Notes: generated by a model from the letters alone, not told the origin. A DNA stretch of 64,000 nt from Anaeromyxobacter sp. (GCA_016718565.1 JADKCZ010000003.1:186001-250000), one strand, 5' to 3'; counted from the stretch's first letter, positions 19,360-28,383 are shown. Numbers and translations: made by a program.

Positions 19360-20525
19360 GTGGCCGCGCGGTCCGGCCCGTACCAGGCCTCGTCGTAGCT
19401 GCAGCGGCAGTCCGCCTCCGGCGGGTCGGGGTACCACACCGGGTCGCCGCGGTGGTTGACGAGCCAGGTGCCGCCCTCGCCGCGCCGGAGGCCCGCCGTG
19501 CCGGTGTAGTCCGGCGCCAGCACCACCTTGCCGCTGCCGTCCGGCAGGTCCACCGCCAGGTGCGGGATGGCCAGGCCGCTGAGCCGGCCGCGCAGCTGGC
19601 GCAGCAGCTCCACCCCGGTGGCCAGCGGCGTGCGCAGGTGGCCGGTGCCGGCCGCCAGGTCGCCCTGGTGCAGGTAGTAGGGGCGCACCCGCCAGGCCAA
19701 GAGCCCCTCGAAGAGGTCGCCGAGCAGCCGGGCGGTGGAGTTGACGCCGCGCAGCAGCACCGCCTGGTTCTCCACCGGCACCCCGTGGTCCACCAGCCGC
19801 TCGCAGGCCTGGCGGGCCTCGGGCGTCAGCTCCTTGGGGTGGTTGAAGTGGGTCACCACGAAGAGCGGGGCGAAGCGGCGCAGGGTGGCCGCCAGGTCCC
19901 CGGTGACGCGGGCCGGCAGCACCGCGGGCGCGCGGGTGGCCACCCGCAGGAGCCGCACGTGCGGGACGGCGCGCAGCGCCGCCAGGGTGGCCTCCAGCCG
20001 CTCGTCGGAGAGCGTCAGCGGGTCGCCGCCGGAGACGATGACGTCGCGGACCTCCGGGTGGGCCCGCACGTAGGCGATCCCCTCCTCCACCGCCGCCCGG
20101 TCGAAGGCCCCCTCGGCCCCGCCGGTGATGCGCCGCCGGGTGCAGTGGCGGCAGTAGACGGGGCAGGTGTCGGTGACCAGCAGGAGCACGCGGTCCGGGT
20201 ACTTCCGGACCACCGCCCGGGTCGGCCGGTGGACCTCCTCGCCGGTGGGGTCGGCGAGGTCGCCGGGGGCCAGGTCGCCCTCGGCGGCCACCGGGATGGC
20301 CTGCCGCCGCACCGGGCAGTCGGCGCGCTCGGGGTCCATCAGGGCCGCGTAGTAGGGCGTGACGCCGGTGCGCAGCCCGTCCAGGGCCAGCCCGCGCCGC
20401 TCGTCCTGGGTGAGCCGCACCAGCCGCTCCAGGTCGGCGGCGCCGCGCAGCACGTGGCGCTGCTGCCAGCGCCAGTCGCGCCAGTCGGTCTCGGAGACGC
20501 CGGGGAATCGCTCGCGCCAGGGCAT
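19356..20525 (-). CDS. Lysine 2,3-aminomutase family radical SAM protein (paralogue 1)
   Basis: 389 residues. The radical SAM site is CPVYCRHC (Cys-x3-Cys-x2-Cys) in LLLVTDTCPVYCRHCTRRR, followed by VSGGDPLTLSDERLEATL. The PLP lysine lies in DGSGKVV near the C-terminus. KamA enzymes convert L-lysine to L-beta-lysine; some relatives act on glutamate or on lysine of EF-P (EpmB). It is about 50% identical by eye to paralogue 2, with a shorter N-terminus and a Cys-bearing C-terminal tail (ADCRCSYDE). ATG at 20525 gives the standard family N-terminus (WRERFPGVSETDWRDWRWQQ). Confidence 0.9.
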   Translation of the reverse strand: MPWRERFPGVSETDWRDWRWQQRHVLRGAADLERLVRLTQDERRGLALDGLRTGVTPYYAALMDPERADCPVRRQAIPVAAEGDLAPGDLADPTGEEVHRPTRAVVRKYPDRVLLLVTDTCPVYCRHCTRRRITGGAEGAFDRAAVEEGIAYVRAHPEVRDVIVSGGDPLTLSDERLEATLAALRAVPHVRLLRVATRAPAVLPARVTGDLAATLRRFAPLFVVTHFNHPKELTPEARQACERLVDHGVPVENQAVLLRGVNSTARLLGDLFEGLLAWRVRPYYLHQGDLAAGTGHLRTPLATGVELLRQLRGRLSGLAIPHLAVDLPDGSGKVVLAPDYTGTAGLRRGEGGTWLVNHRGDPVWYPDPPEADCRCSYDEAWYGPDRAAT

Positions 20526-20706
20526 GGACGGGTGGGCTCTCGTGGCGCCGGCGCCTCCCCGGCGCGGCGGCCGCGGAACGTACCCGCGCGGCGACGGCCG
20601 AGTCAAACCCAGGGGAGCGCGTCCCAGGGGTGTCGCCGGTGGTGTCCCCGGGCGGCTTCGGCGCTATGAATGGCGCGAGGCGCCCGCGCGCCCGAAGGGA
20701 GCGTCC

Positions 20707-22023
20707 ATGGAGACCGTGCCCCTGCCGAGCACCCCGGTCCGCAGCCAGCCTGAGGCCGCCGCCGAGGCGCCAGCCTCGCCAGCCGCCCCCACCAGCGGCG
20801 CGGGGTCGAACGGCGCCGCCAGCGCAGGCCCGCCGCCGGACGGCGCGGAGGCCGCCGTGACTCCGCCCGCCACGACCGCCGGCGACGTCCGCCCGGTGGC
20901 CCACGTCCGCTCCCGCTTCCCGCTCGGGCCGCGCGCCATCTGGCGCGGGGTGCCGGACTCCAGCTGGAACGACTGGCACTGGCAGCAGCGCGAGCGGATC
21001 ACCAAGCTGGACCAGCTGGAGAGGGTCATCCGGCTCACCGAGGACGAGCGCCAGGCGGTGGTGGCCACCGACGCCGAGTTCCACATGGGCATCACGCCCT
21101 ACTACGCGGCGCTGATGGACCCGGAGGACCCCACCTGCCCGGTGCGGCTGCAGTCGGTGCCCACCATGGGCGAGCTCACCGTGGCGGCGGCCGACCTGGA
21201 GGATCCGCTGGCCGAGGAGCGGGACATGCCGGTGCCGGGGCTGACCCACCGCTACCCGGACCGCGTGCTCTTCTACACGACGCACAACTGCCCGGTGTAC
21301 TGCCGCCACTGCACCCGCAAGCGCAAGGTGGCCGACCCCTCCAGCGCGGCCGCCAAGAAGCAGATCGAGGACAGCCTCGCCTACATCGAGCACCACACCG
21401 AGATCCGCGACGTGGTGGTCTCGGGCGGCGACCCGCTGTCGCTCTCCGACGACCGGCTCGACTACATCCTGGGGCGGCTGCGGGCCATCCCACACGTCGA
21501 GATCTTCCGGCTGGGCACGCGCAACCTGGTGACGCTGCCCCAGCGCATCACCGACGACCTGGTGCGGATGCTGCGCCGGCACCAGCCGGTCTACGTCAAC
21601 ACCCACTTCAACCACCCCCGCGAGTGCACCGCCGAGGCCTTCGACGCCTGCCGCCGCATGGCCGACGCCGGCTGCGCCCTGGGCAACCAGATGGTGCTGC
21701 TCAAGGGCGTCAACGACGACCCGCGCACCGTCAAGGAGCTGAACCACAAGCTCCTGCTGATGCGGGTGCGCCCCTACTACATCTACCAGTGCGACCTGGC
21801 CAAGGGCATCAGCCACTTCCGCACGCCCATCGAGGCCGGCCGGCGCATCATCCGCTCGCTGCGCGGCCACACCTCCGGCCTGGCGGTGCCGTACTTCGTG
21901 GTGGACGCGCCCAGCGGCGGCGGGAAGATCCCGGTCAACCCCGACTACGTGGTGCGCCACGAGGGGAAGAAGTGGACCCTGAGGAACTTCGCCGGCAAGG
22001 AGTTCACCTACGACGAGCCGTGA
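20707..22023 (+). CDS. kamA: Lysine 2,3-aminomutase (paralogue 2)
   Basis: 438 residues. After an Ala/Pro-rich leader of about 65 residues, the protein follows KamA closely: WNDWHWQQRERI, the radical SAM cysteines Cys195, Cys199 and Cys202, VVVSGGDPLSLSDDRL, THFNHPREC, and the PLP lysine in SGGGKIPVNPDY (Lys407). The expected product, L-beta-lysine, can feed lysine catabolism or be acetylated to an osmolyte, but no acetyltransferase gene is adjacent. ATG at 20707 has AAGGGAG upstream. It is divergent from paralogue 1 across 181 bp. Confidence 0.92.
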   Translation: METVPLPSTPVRSQPEAAAEAPASPAAPTSGAGSNGAASAGPPPDGAEAAVTPPATTAGDVRPVAHVRSRFPLGPRAIWRGVPDSSWNDWHWQQRERITKLDQLERVIRLTEDERQAVVATDAEFHMGITPYYAALMDPEDPTCPVRLQSVPTMGELTVAAADLEDPLAEERDMPVPGLTHRYPDRVLFYTTHNCPVYCRHCTRKRKVADPSSAAAKKQIEDSLAYIEHHTEIRDVVVSGGDPLSLSDDRLDYILGRLRAIPHVEIFRLGTRNLVTLPQRITDDLVRMLRRHQPVYVNTHFNHPRECTAEAFDACRRMADAGCALGNQMVLLKGVNDDPRTVKELNHKLLLMRVRPYYIYQCDLAKGISHFRTPIEAGRRIIRSLRGHTSGLAVPYFVVDAPSGGGKIPVNPDYVVRHEGKKWTLRNFAGKEFTYDEP

Positions 22024-22055
22024 GCGGGCGGCGCCGGCGCGCCGGCCGGGCGCCC

Positions 22056-22466
22056 TCAGAGGCCGGGCGCCGCGATGGCGTCGATCTCCACCCGGGCCCC
22101 GCGCGGCAGCGCCGCCACCTGCACCGTGGCGCGGGCCGGCGGGTGGGCCGGGAAGTAGCTGCCGTAGACCTCGTTCACCCGGGTGAAGTCGGACAGGTCG
22201 GTGAGGTAGATGGTGGTCTTCACCACGTCCTGGAAACCGGCCTGGCCGGCCGACAGCACCGCCCGCAGGTTCTCCATCACCCGGCGGGTCTCCTCCTCGA
22301 TGGTCCCCTTGACCAGCTCGCCGGTGGCCGGGTCGAGCGGGATCTGCCCCGAGAGGAAGAGCAGCCCCGCGAGGGCCGGGGCCGGGACGGAGACCGCCTG
22401 GCTGTAAGGGCCGATGGCCCGGGGCGCGTCGGCGGTGGCGATGACGTGGCGCTGGTGGCTCGGCAT
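22056..22466 (-). CDS. ridA: RidA family enamine/imine deaminase
   Basis: 136 residues. Motifs are AIGPYSQAV, FLSGQIPLDPATGELV, QDVVKTTIYLTDLSDF and the C-terminal LPRGARVEIDAIA with the substrate-binding Arg and Glu. RidA hydrolyses reactive 2-aminoacrylate made by PLP enzymes, protecting other PLP enzymes. It sits 32 bp after kamA in convergent orientation and 41 bp before rel on the opposite side of the same strand. Confidence 0.94.
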   Translation of the reverse strand: MPSHQRHVIATADAPRAIGPYSQAVSVPAPALAGLLFLSGQIPLDPATGELVKGTIEEETRRVMENLRAVLSAGQAGFQDVVKTTIYLTDLSDFTRVNEVYGSYFPAHPPARATVQVAALPRGARVEIDAIAAPGL

Positions 22467-22507
22467 GGGATGGGCTCCGCGCGGATGGGCGGTCCGGGCC
22501 GCGCGGC

Positions 22508-24679
22508 CTAGACCCGTTTGACCGTCTGCACCCCGTCGATCCGCTCGATCGACCGGATGATGCCGGTGAGCTGCTTCAGGTCACCGATGGTGACCTCGAG
22601 GTCGAAGACCGCCTTCTCGGCGGTGGTCCGCACCGTGGCCTGGGAGATGTTGACGTCGGCCTCGCCGAAGGCCCTGGAGATCTTGGCCAGCAGGCCGGGC
22701 CGGTCGGCGCCCACCACCCGCAGCGCCACCGGGCGCTTGAAGTCGCCCTTGACGTCCCAGGTGACGTCGACGCGCCGCTCGGTGGCGCTCTCCAGCACCT
22801 TGTCGCAGGTGGCGGTGTGCACCGTGACGCCGCGCCCGCGGGTGATGAAGCCCACGATCTGGTCGCCCGGCACCGGGTTGCAGCACTTGCCGTAGCGCAC
22901 CAGCATGTCGTCCACGCCGCTGACCCGCACCCCGGAGAGCGAGCGGCGCGCCACCTTGCGGAAGAGCTCGGAGAGGCGCGAGGGGGCCGCCTCGGGCGGC
23001 GGCGGCGCGGCCAGCTGGTCCTGGGGCAGCAGCAGGGCCAGCAGCTGGGCGGTGGTCACCTTGCCGTAGCCCACCGCGGCCAGCAGGTCGTCGACGCCGC
23101 GGTAGCCCAGCTTCTCGCCGGCCCTGGTGAGCTCGCCCGACTTCTCCAGCTTCGCCAGCGAGAGGCCGTACTTGCGCAGGTCCTTCTCGGCCACCTCCTT
23201 GCCGATCTCCAGCGAGCGGCGCTGCTCCTCGCCCCGGATGTACTGGCGGATGCGGGCCTGGGCCCGGCTGGTCTTGACGAAGGTGAGCCAGTCCTTGGAC
23301 GGGTGGGCGTGCGGCGAGGTGAGGATCTCCACCGAGTCGCCGTTCTTCAGCTTGTGGCGCAGCGGCACCAGCTTGCCGTTGACCTTGCCGCCCACGCAGT
23401 GCTGGCCGATCTGCGAGTGGATGGCGAAGGCGAAGTCCACCGGGGTGGAGCCGCGCGGCAGCGCCTTCAGGTCGCCCTTGGGCGTGAAGACGAAGACCTC
23501 GTCGGAGAAGAGGTCGACCTTGACGGTCTCCAGGAACTCGCGCGGGTCGTCCACCTCGCGCTGGAACTCCACCAGCTGGCGCAGCCAGCCGTACTCGGCG
23601 GCGTCCTTCTTGGAGAGCTGCCCGGCGCCCTTGCCGTCCCGGCCCTGCTCCTTGTAGGCCCAGTGCGCCGCCACGCCCTCCTCGGCGATGCGGTGCATCT
23701 CGCGGGTGCGGATCTGCACCTCGACCCGCTCGCCCCGGGGGCCCACCACGGTGGTGTGCAGCGACTGGTAGCCGTTGGGCTTGGGGATGGCGATGTAGTC
23801 CTTGAAGCGCCCCGGCACCGGCTTCCACAGGGTGTGGACCACCCCCAGCGACTCGTAGCACTGGGCCACCGAGTCGACCAGGACCCGGAAGGCGATGACG
23901 TCCTGGATCTGGTCGAAGTCCACGTCGAGCTGCCGCATCTTGCGGAAGACCGAGTAGGCGTGCTTGAGCCGCCCCGAGACGTCGGCCTCCAGCCCCTGGG
24001 CGGCCAGCTTCTCCCGGATGATGCCCACCACGTCCTGGACGAAGCGCTCCTTCTCCTTGCCCTGGGCGGCGATGCGCCCGGTGATGTCGGCGAAGTCGGC
24101 CGGCATGAGGTACTTGAAGGACAGCTCCTCCAGCTCGGCCTTGACCCACTGGATGCCCAGGCGGTTGGCCAGCGGCGCGTAGATGTCGAGGGTCTCGCGG
24201 GCGATGCGCTCCTGCGACTCCGGCTTCATGTGGTCGAGGGTCCGCATGTTGTGGGTGCGGTCGGCAAGCTTGACCAGCAGGACGCGGATGTCCTTGGCCA
24301 TGGCCACCACCATCTTGCGGAAGTTCTCGGCCTGCTTCTCCACCTGGGTGTTGGCGGCGCTGAACTGGGAGAGCTTGGTGACCCCGTCCACCAGGTCGGC
24401 GATCTCCTCGCCGAACAGCTCGGCGATCTCGGCCTTGGTGGCCAGGGTGTCCTCGATGGTGTCGTGCAGCATCCCGGTCACCACCGAGGCCTCGTCGAGC
24501 TTGAGCTCGGCCAGGATGCCGGCCACCTCCAGCGGGTGCACCAGGTAGGGCTCTCCCGACTTGCGCAGCTGCCCCTGGTGGACCTTGGCCGAGTAGACGT
24601 AGGCCTTCTTGATGAGGTCCAGGTCGGGGTCGGGGTGGTAGGTGGCGACCCGGTCCAGGATGTCGTTGAGTCGCAGCAA
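22508..24679 (-). CDS. rel: Bifunctional (p)ppGpp synthetase/hydrolase
   Basis: About 723 residues. The HD hydrolase domain has His48, His72-Asp73 and Glu76-Asp77 (HDTIED), so hydrolysis should be active. The synthetase domain shows RLKHAYSVFRKM, FKDYIAIPKPNGYQSLHT and the QIRT block. TGS (VFTPKGDLKALPRGSTPVDFAF), a Zn-finger-like region with YGKCCNPVPGD, and a C-terminal ACT domain follow. It sets the stringent-response alarmone level together with the nearby dksA. The start appears to be TTG at 24679, giving MLRLNDILDRV as in homologues; the longer open frame upstream is a shadow of the FHA gene. Confidence 0.95.
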   Translation of the reverse strand: MLRLNDILDRVATYHPDPDLDLIKKAYVYSAKVHQGQLRKSGEPYLVHPLEVAGILAELKLDEASVVTGMLHDTIEDTLATKAEIAELFGEEIADLVDGVTKLSQFSAANTQVEKQAENFRKMVVAMAKDIRVLLVKLADRTHNMRTLDHMKPESQERIARETLDIYAPLANRLGIQWVKAELEELSFKYLMPADFADITGRIAAQGKEKERFVQDVVGIIREKLAAQGLEADVSGRLKHAYSVFRKMRQLDVDFDQIQDVIAFRVLVDSVAQCYESLGVVHTLWKPVPGRFKDYIAIPKPNGYQSLHTTVVGPRGERVEVQIRTREMHRIAEEGVAAHWAYKEQGRDGKGAGQLSKKDAAEYGWLRQLVEFQREVDDPREFLETVKVDLFSDEVFVFTPKGDLKALPRGSTPVDFAFAIHSQIGQHCVGGKVNGKLVPLRHKLKNGDSVEILTSPHAHPSKDWLTFVKTSRAQARIRQYIRGEEQRRSLEIGKEVAEKDLRKYGLSLAKLEKSGELTRAGEKLGYRGVDDLLAAVGYGKVTTAQLLALLLPQDQLAAPPPPEAAPSRLSELFRKVARRSLSGVRVSGVDDMLVRYGKCCNPVPGDQIVGFITRGRGVTVHTATCDKVLESATERRVDVTWDVKGDFKRPVALRVVGADRPGLLAKISRAFGEADVNISQATVRTTAEKAVFDLEVTIGDLKQLTGIIRSIERIDGVQTVKRV

Positions 24680-24687
24680 GGACGGAC

Positions 24688-24717
24688 AGCCTAGCGTCCC
24701 ACCTCCGGGGGCGGCAA
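24688..24717 (-). promoter_or_regulatory. Candidate promoter of rel, near-leaderless
   Basis: On the minus strand TTGCCG (24717-24712) and TAGGCT (24693-24688) are 18 bp apart. The -10 element ends eight bases before the TTG start at 24679, and no ribosome-binding site is visible. This supports both the unusual TTG start and a near-leaderless message, but the match to consensus is modest. Confidence 0.3.
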
Positions 24718-24883
24718 GGCGGGCCAGGGAGCGGTGGCGCCGGGGCGCCCCGCGCACCCCGGGCGCCCGGCCCTCGGGCGGGTGGGGCCGGGGCCTGGCA
24801 GCCCCCCCGGCGAGCCGGCCCGCGCCCGGGAGTTGAGCGCGGAGCCAGCCGCGGGGTAGAGATCCTCCCGGAGGTCGTCCCCC

Positions 24884-26170
24884 GTGCTCACGTGCAAGTC
24901 CTGCGGCGCCGCGCTCGATCTCACCATGAGCGACTGTCCCGCCTGCGGCGTGGCCCTGGAGCTGGGGCGGCTCACCGGCATCCTCGGCATCGTCTGCCGC
25001 GCCTGCGACGCCTACAACGAGCCCGGGGCCAGGGCCTGCGCCGCCTGTGGCGCGGCCATCGGCTCCGCGGCGGCCACCCCGGCGGTGGCGCTGGCGGCCG
25101 CGACCGCGCCCCCGGCGGGCGACGCCGCGCTCGACTTCCAGGTCGACCTCCCCCTGGACCTGCCGGTCGAGGGGCTCGAGGTGCCGGAGCCGGGCGGCGC
25201 CCCCACGCCCGTGGCGCCCTCCCTCGGCGCGCCCGGGGCGGCGGCGCCGTCCCAGCCTGGCCAGCCGGTGGTGCGCGCCTTCCGGAAGGGCGCCCCGGCC
25301 GCCACCCGCCTGGTGCCGCTGGTCCCCTCCTCCCCTGGCCTCGGCGCCAGCGCGGGCGCCACCGGGCCACGCTGCGCCCGCTGCGGCGAGGAGACCGGCC
25401 CCAGCCAGTTCTGCCAGCGCTGCGGGCAGGCGCTGGGCGCGCATGGCACCCAGGTGCTGCAGCAGCCGCCCCCGGCCCGCAGCGCCACCCAGGTCTTCGG
25501 CGCCCTGGCGCCGGGGCGGGCCAAGCTGGTGCTGGAGCGTGGCGAGGGGCTGGACGGCGCCACCTTCCGGCTCAACGCGGAGCAGGTCACGGCCGGCAGG
25601 ACCCAGGGGCAGGTGGTCTTCCCCGGCGACCCCTGCCTGGCGCCGCACCACGCCACCTTCTTCTACCGGGACGGCGCCCTGCACGTCCGCGACGAGGGCG
25701 CGCCGGGTGGGCTCTACCTCCGCCTGCGCGGCCCCTCGGCGCCGCTCCGTCCCGGCGACCTCTTCGTGGTGGGCGACCGGCTGCTCCGCTTCGCCGGCCC
25801 CCTGCCGCCCGCCCCGCCGGGCCCGCCCGACGGCACCCGGCGCTTCGGCGCCCCCCGGCCTGGCGGCGCGGCGCCCGCGGCCGTGGTGGAGGAGTGGCTG
25901 GAGGGCGGGGTGGGAGGCCGGGTCTTCGTGCGCCCCGGCCCCTCGGTGACCATCGGCCGCGCCGGCTGCGCCGTGAACCTGGGGGACGACCCCTTCCTGT
26001 CGCAGGCCCACGCCGAGCTGGTGCTGGACGCCGAGGGCGGGGCGCGGCTGCGCGACCTGGGCTCGTCCAACGGCACCTTCGTGCGCATCCCCCCACACGC
26101 CGAGCGCGAGCTGCACGACGGCGATGGGCTCAGGATGGGGCGCGAGGTGCTGCGCATCGCCATCGCCTGA
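24884..26170 (+). CDS. Zinc-ribbon protein with two FHA domains
   Basis: 428 residues. Three zinc-ribbon units start the protein: CKSCGAALDLTMSDCPACG, CRACDAYNEPGARACAACG and, after an Ala/Pro-rich linker, CARCGEETGPSQFCQRCG. Two FHA-like domains follow: a degenerate one (about 225-305) and a clear one at the C-terminus with TIGRAGCAVNL, QAHAEL and LRDLGSSNGTFVRI. FHA domains bind phosphothreonine, so this is a likely adaptor for the zinc-ribbon kinase encoded 400 bp away. GTG at 24884 has GGAGG upstream. The layout matches the FHA protein at 28465. Confidence 0.88.
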   Translation: MLTCKSCGAALDLTMSDCPACGVALELGRLTGILGIVCRACDAYNEPGARACAACGAAIGSAAATPAVALAAATAPPAGDAALDFQVDLPLDLPVEGLEVPEPGGAPTPVAPSLGAPGAAAPSQPGQPVVRAFRKGAPAATRLVPLVPSSPGLGASAGATGPRCARCGEETGPSQFCQRCGQALGAHGTQVLQQPPPARSATQVFGALAPGRAKLVLERGEGLDGATFRLNAEQVTAGRTQGQVVFPGDPCLAPHHATFFYRDGALHVRDEGAPGGLYLRLRGPSAPLRPGDLFVVGDRLLRFAGPLPPAPPGPPDGTRRFGAPRPGGAAPAAVVEEWLEGGVGGRVFVRPGPSVTIGRAGCAVNLGDDPFLSQAHAELVLDAEGGARLRDLGSSNGTFVRIPPHAERELHDGDGLRMGREVLRIAIA

Positions 26171-26217
26171 CCGCCCGGCCCAGCGGCCGCGGCGCCCGCC
26201 ACCCCGGAGGAGCCACC

Positions 26218-26541
26218 GTGCCCGTCGCCTTCCTCACCATCACGCCGCTCGGCACCGCCACCACCAGCGTCTCCCGCTACGTGGCGGGGGTGGAGCGCCT
26301 CCTGCGCGAGACCACGCTGACCCACCAGCTCACCGCCATGGGGACCATCATCGAGGGCGACCTCGACGAGATCCTGGCGGTGGTTCGCCGCATGCACGAG
26401 CACCCGTTCACCCAGGGGGCGCAGCGGGTCTCCACCTCGCTGCGCATCGACGACCGGCGGGACAAGGTCCACACCATCGCCGGCAAGATGCGCTCGGTGG
26501 AGGAGCGGCTGCGGGGCGAGGCCGAGGGGCGCGAGCCGTAG
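26218..26541 (+). CDS. MTH1187/YkoF-type thiamine-binding-like protein
   Basis: 107 residues: FLTITPLGTATTSVSRYVAGVERLL, then LTAMGTIIEGDLDEILAVVRRMHE and VSTSLRIDDRRDK. This is the MTH1187 family (thiamine-binding-protein fold, ferredoxin-like), found as small stand-alone proteins whose physiological role is poorly known. GTG at 26218 has GGAGGAG upstream, 48 bp after the FHA gene, so the two are probably co-transcribed. Confidence 0.88.
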   Translation: MPVAFLTITPLGTATTSVSRYVAGVERLLRETTLTHQLTAMGTIIEGDLDEILAVVRRMHEHPFTQGAQRVSTSLRIDDRRDKVHTIAGKMRSVEERLRGEAEGREP

Positions 26542-26572
26542 CGCTCGGGCGCCGCGGCGCAGCCCCGCGCCG

Positions 26573-27010
26573 CTACTGGAGCGTGGAGAGGATGGCCTTC
26601 ACCTTGGCCGCGTCGGGTGGGTCGGTGGCCAGGTAGCGCCGGTACCGCGCCGCCGCCGCCTGGTCGTTCCCCTGCTGCTGGTAGCAGAGCGCCAGCTTCT
26701 TCTGCAGCTCGGCCAGGGACGGGTCGGCCGCCTCGGCCGCCAGGTAGCTGCGGATGGCGCCGTCGAGGTCGAGCTGGCCGCGGGAGGCGTCGCCCCTGGC
26801 CAGGAGCGCCCTGGCCCGGGCCCGGTCCGGGCGGGGCGGCTTCGGCGGGGAGGTGGTCGCGGTCTGGGCCGGCGCCGTGGGAGCGGTCGGGGGCGCGGGC
26901 TCGGTCGGGGTTGCGGTTGCGGTCGGGGTCGGGGTCGCGGTCGCGGTCGGGGTCGGGGTCGGGTCGGGGTCTGGGTCGGGGTCGGGCGGGGTCGGGTCGG
27001 GTCGGTCGCG
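26573..27010 (-). pseudogene. Out-of-frame TPR C-terminal domain of the zinc-ribbon kinase
   Basis: In the frame one step from the kinase, translation from about 26960 downwards gives PTPTATAT repeats, then a Pro/Ala linker and a helical segment (RARALLARGDASRGQLDLDG, LAELQKKLALCYQQQGNDQA, ARYRRYLATDPPDAAKV) with TPR character and a stop at 26573. It has no start codon of its own in good context. It is best read as the detached C-terminus of the kinase, expected outside the membrane. An assembly error in the repeat is a real alternative. Confidence 0.7.
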
Positions 27011-28383
27011 GTCGCGGTCGCGGTCGGGGTCGGGGTCGGGGTCGCGGTCGCGGTCGGGGTCGGGGTCGCGGTCGGGGTCGCGGTCGCGGTCGGGGTCGGG
27101 GTCGCGGTCGGGGTCGGGGTCGGGGTCGCGGTCGCGGTCGGGGTCGGGGTCGCGGTCGGGGTCGGCGGCCCCTGCTCCTTGCCCAGGAACACCGCCGCGC
27201 CCACGCCTACCAGCGCGACCACCACCAGCCCGGCGACGAGCGGGAGCTTGGAGCCGGAGGGTGCCGGTGCCGGCGCGGCCACAGGTGGGGGCGCCGGCGC
27301 CGGCGCCGCGGGTGGGCGCGCCGCGGCCCGGGCCGGCGGGGGCGGGCTCGCGGCGGGTGCGGGGACGTCCTCGGTGATGTCCACCATCAAGGTGGGCGGC
27401 GGCGCGGGCCGGGCGGGGGCGGCGGGCCGGGCCGGGGGGGCGGCCGTGGCGCAGGCCAGCAGCGCCTCGCGCATGGCCACCGCGTCGGCGTGGCGCTGGC
27501 CCGGCTCCTTCTCCATGGCCCGGCGGATGAGCCGGTCGAGCGGCTCCGAGAGCTCCGGCCGCTTCTGCCGCGGCGGCACCGGCACCTCCACCAGGTGCTT
27601 GGTGAGGAACCCCACCGGCGTGTCCGACTGGAAGGGCAGCTCGCCGGTGGCCAGCTGGTAGAGGATGACGCCCACCGAGTAGAGGTCGCTGCGGGCGTCC
27701 AGGTCGGCGCCGCGCGCCTGCTCCGGGCTCATGTACTCGGGGGTGCCGCACACCAGCCCGGCCTGGGTCAGCTTGGGCTCGTTCTCGGCGGCGGCGGTGA
27801 TCTTGGCGATGCCGAAGTCCAGCACCTTGACGAAGTCCGCCTCGTCGCGGCGCGGCTCCACCATGACGTTCTCGGGCTTCAGGTCGCGGTGGATGATCCC
27901 CTGGGCGTGGGCCTCGGCCAGGGCCGACAGGATCTGGGCGCCGATGCGGATGATGCGCGGCTCGGGCAGCGGGAAGTCCTCGGCCACCACCCGGGCCAGG
28001 TCGCGCCCGGCCAGGTACTCCATGGCCATGTAGAGCGTGCCGTCCTCGGCGGCGCCGAAGTCGAGCACCGCGATGGAGTTGGGGTGGTTGAGCCGGGAGG
28101 CGGCGCGGGCCTCGCGCTGGAACCGCTGCACGATCTGCGGGTCCTCGGAGTAGGCCTTGTGCAGCATCTTGAGGACCACCAGCCGGTCCAGGGTGAGGTG
28201 GCGGGCCCGGTAGACCCGGCCCATGCCCCCCTGCCCCACCAGCCGCTCCACCTTGAACTTGCCGCTGACGGTGGCCCCGATCATCGGGTCGACCGGGACG
28301 GCCGCGGCGCTGGCGCCCCCGCAGAAGGGACAGAAGCGGGCCTCGTCGGCGATCGGCTGCTGGCACTCCGGGCAGGGGCGCAT
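26599..28383 (-). CDS. Zinc-ribbon Ser/Thr protein kinase, frame broken before its TPR domain
   Basis: 594 residues as read. A zinc ribbon (CPECQQP...FCPFCGG, 4-22) precedes a PknB-type kinase domain: glycine loop GQGGMGRVYRA (50-60), Lys72, HRDLKPEN (165-172), DFG (189-191), GTPEYMSPE (213-221). A Pro/Ala linker, one membrane helix (about 380-400) and a long Pro-Thr/Ala-Thr repeat follow. Within the repeat the frame is lost: the protein then reads Arg/Pro-rich nonsense to 26599, whereas an intact TPR-like domain (QLDLDGAIRSYLAAEAADPS...) continues in another frame to a stop at 26573. A net one-base loss, within about 26961-27007, would explain this. The kinase domain itself is intact. ATG at 28383 is preferred because the earlier ATG (28395) overlaps a TAGTAT -10-like element. 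Confidence 0.85.
   Translation of the reverse strand: MRPCPECQQPIADEARFCPFCGGASAAAVPVDPMIGATVSGKFKVERLVGQGGMGRVYRARHLTLDRLVVLKMLHKAYSEDPQIVQRFQREARAASRLNHPNSIAVLDFGAAEDGTLYMAMEYLAGRDLARVVAEDFPLPEPRIIRIGAQILSALAEAHAQGIIHRDLKPENVMVEPRRDEADFVKVLDFGIAKITAAAENEPKLTQAGLVCGTPEYMSPEQARGADLDARSDLYSVGVILYQLATGELPFQSDTPVGFLTKHLVEVPVPPRQKRPELSEPLDRLIRRAMEKEPGQRHADAVAMREALLACATAAPPARPAAPARPAPPPTLMVDITEDVPAPAASPPPPARAAARPPAAPAPAPPPVAAPAPAPSGSKLPLVAGLVVVALVGVGAAVFLGKEQGPPTPTATPTPTATATPTPTPTATPTPTATATPTATPTPTATATPTPTPTATATATDPTRPRPTPTQTPTRPRPRPRPRPRPRPQPQPRPSPRPRPLPRRRPRPRPPPRRSRPARTGPGPGRSWPGATPPAASSTSTAPSAATWRPRRPTRPWPSCRRSWRSATSSRGTTRRRRRGTGATWPPTHPTRPR
26903..27165. repeat. Hexanucleotide (GGTCGG/GGTCGC) tandem repeat inside the kinase gene
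   Basis: About 260 bp of GGTCGG and GGTCGC units (plus strand). On the minus strand they encode the Pro-Thr/Ala-Thr stalk between membrane helix and TPR domain. Most units are six bases, so length changes keep the frame, but at 26961-27007 units of four, five and ten bases occur, and the reading frame changes there. Confidence 0.9.

Noticed and set aside
26754..27377. Ser/Arg/Gly or Val/Gly repeat proteins on the plus strand
   Set aside because: They are translations of the hexanucleotide repeat in the kinase stalk and have no promoter, ribosome-binding site or domain.
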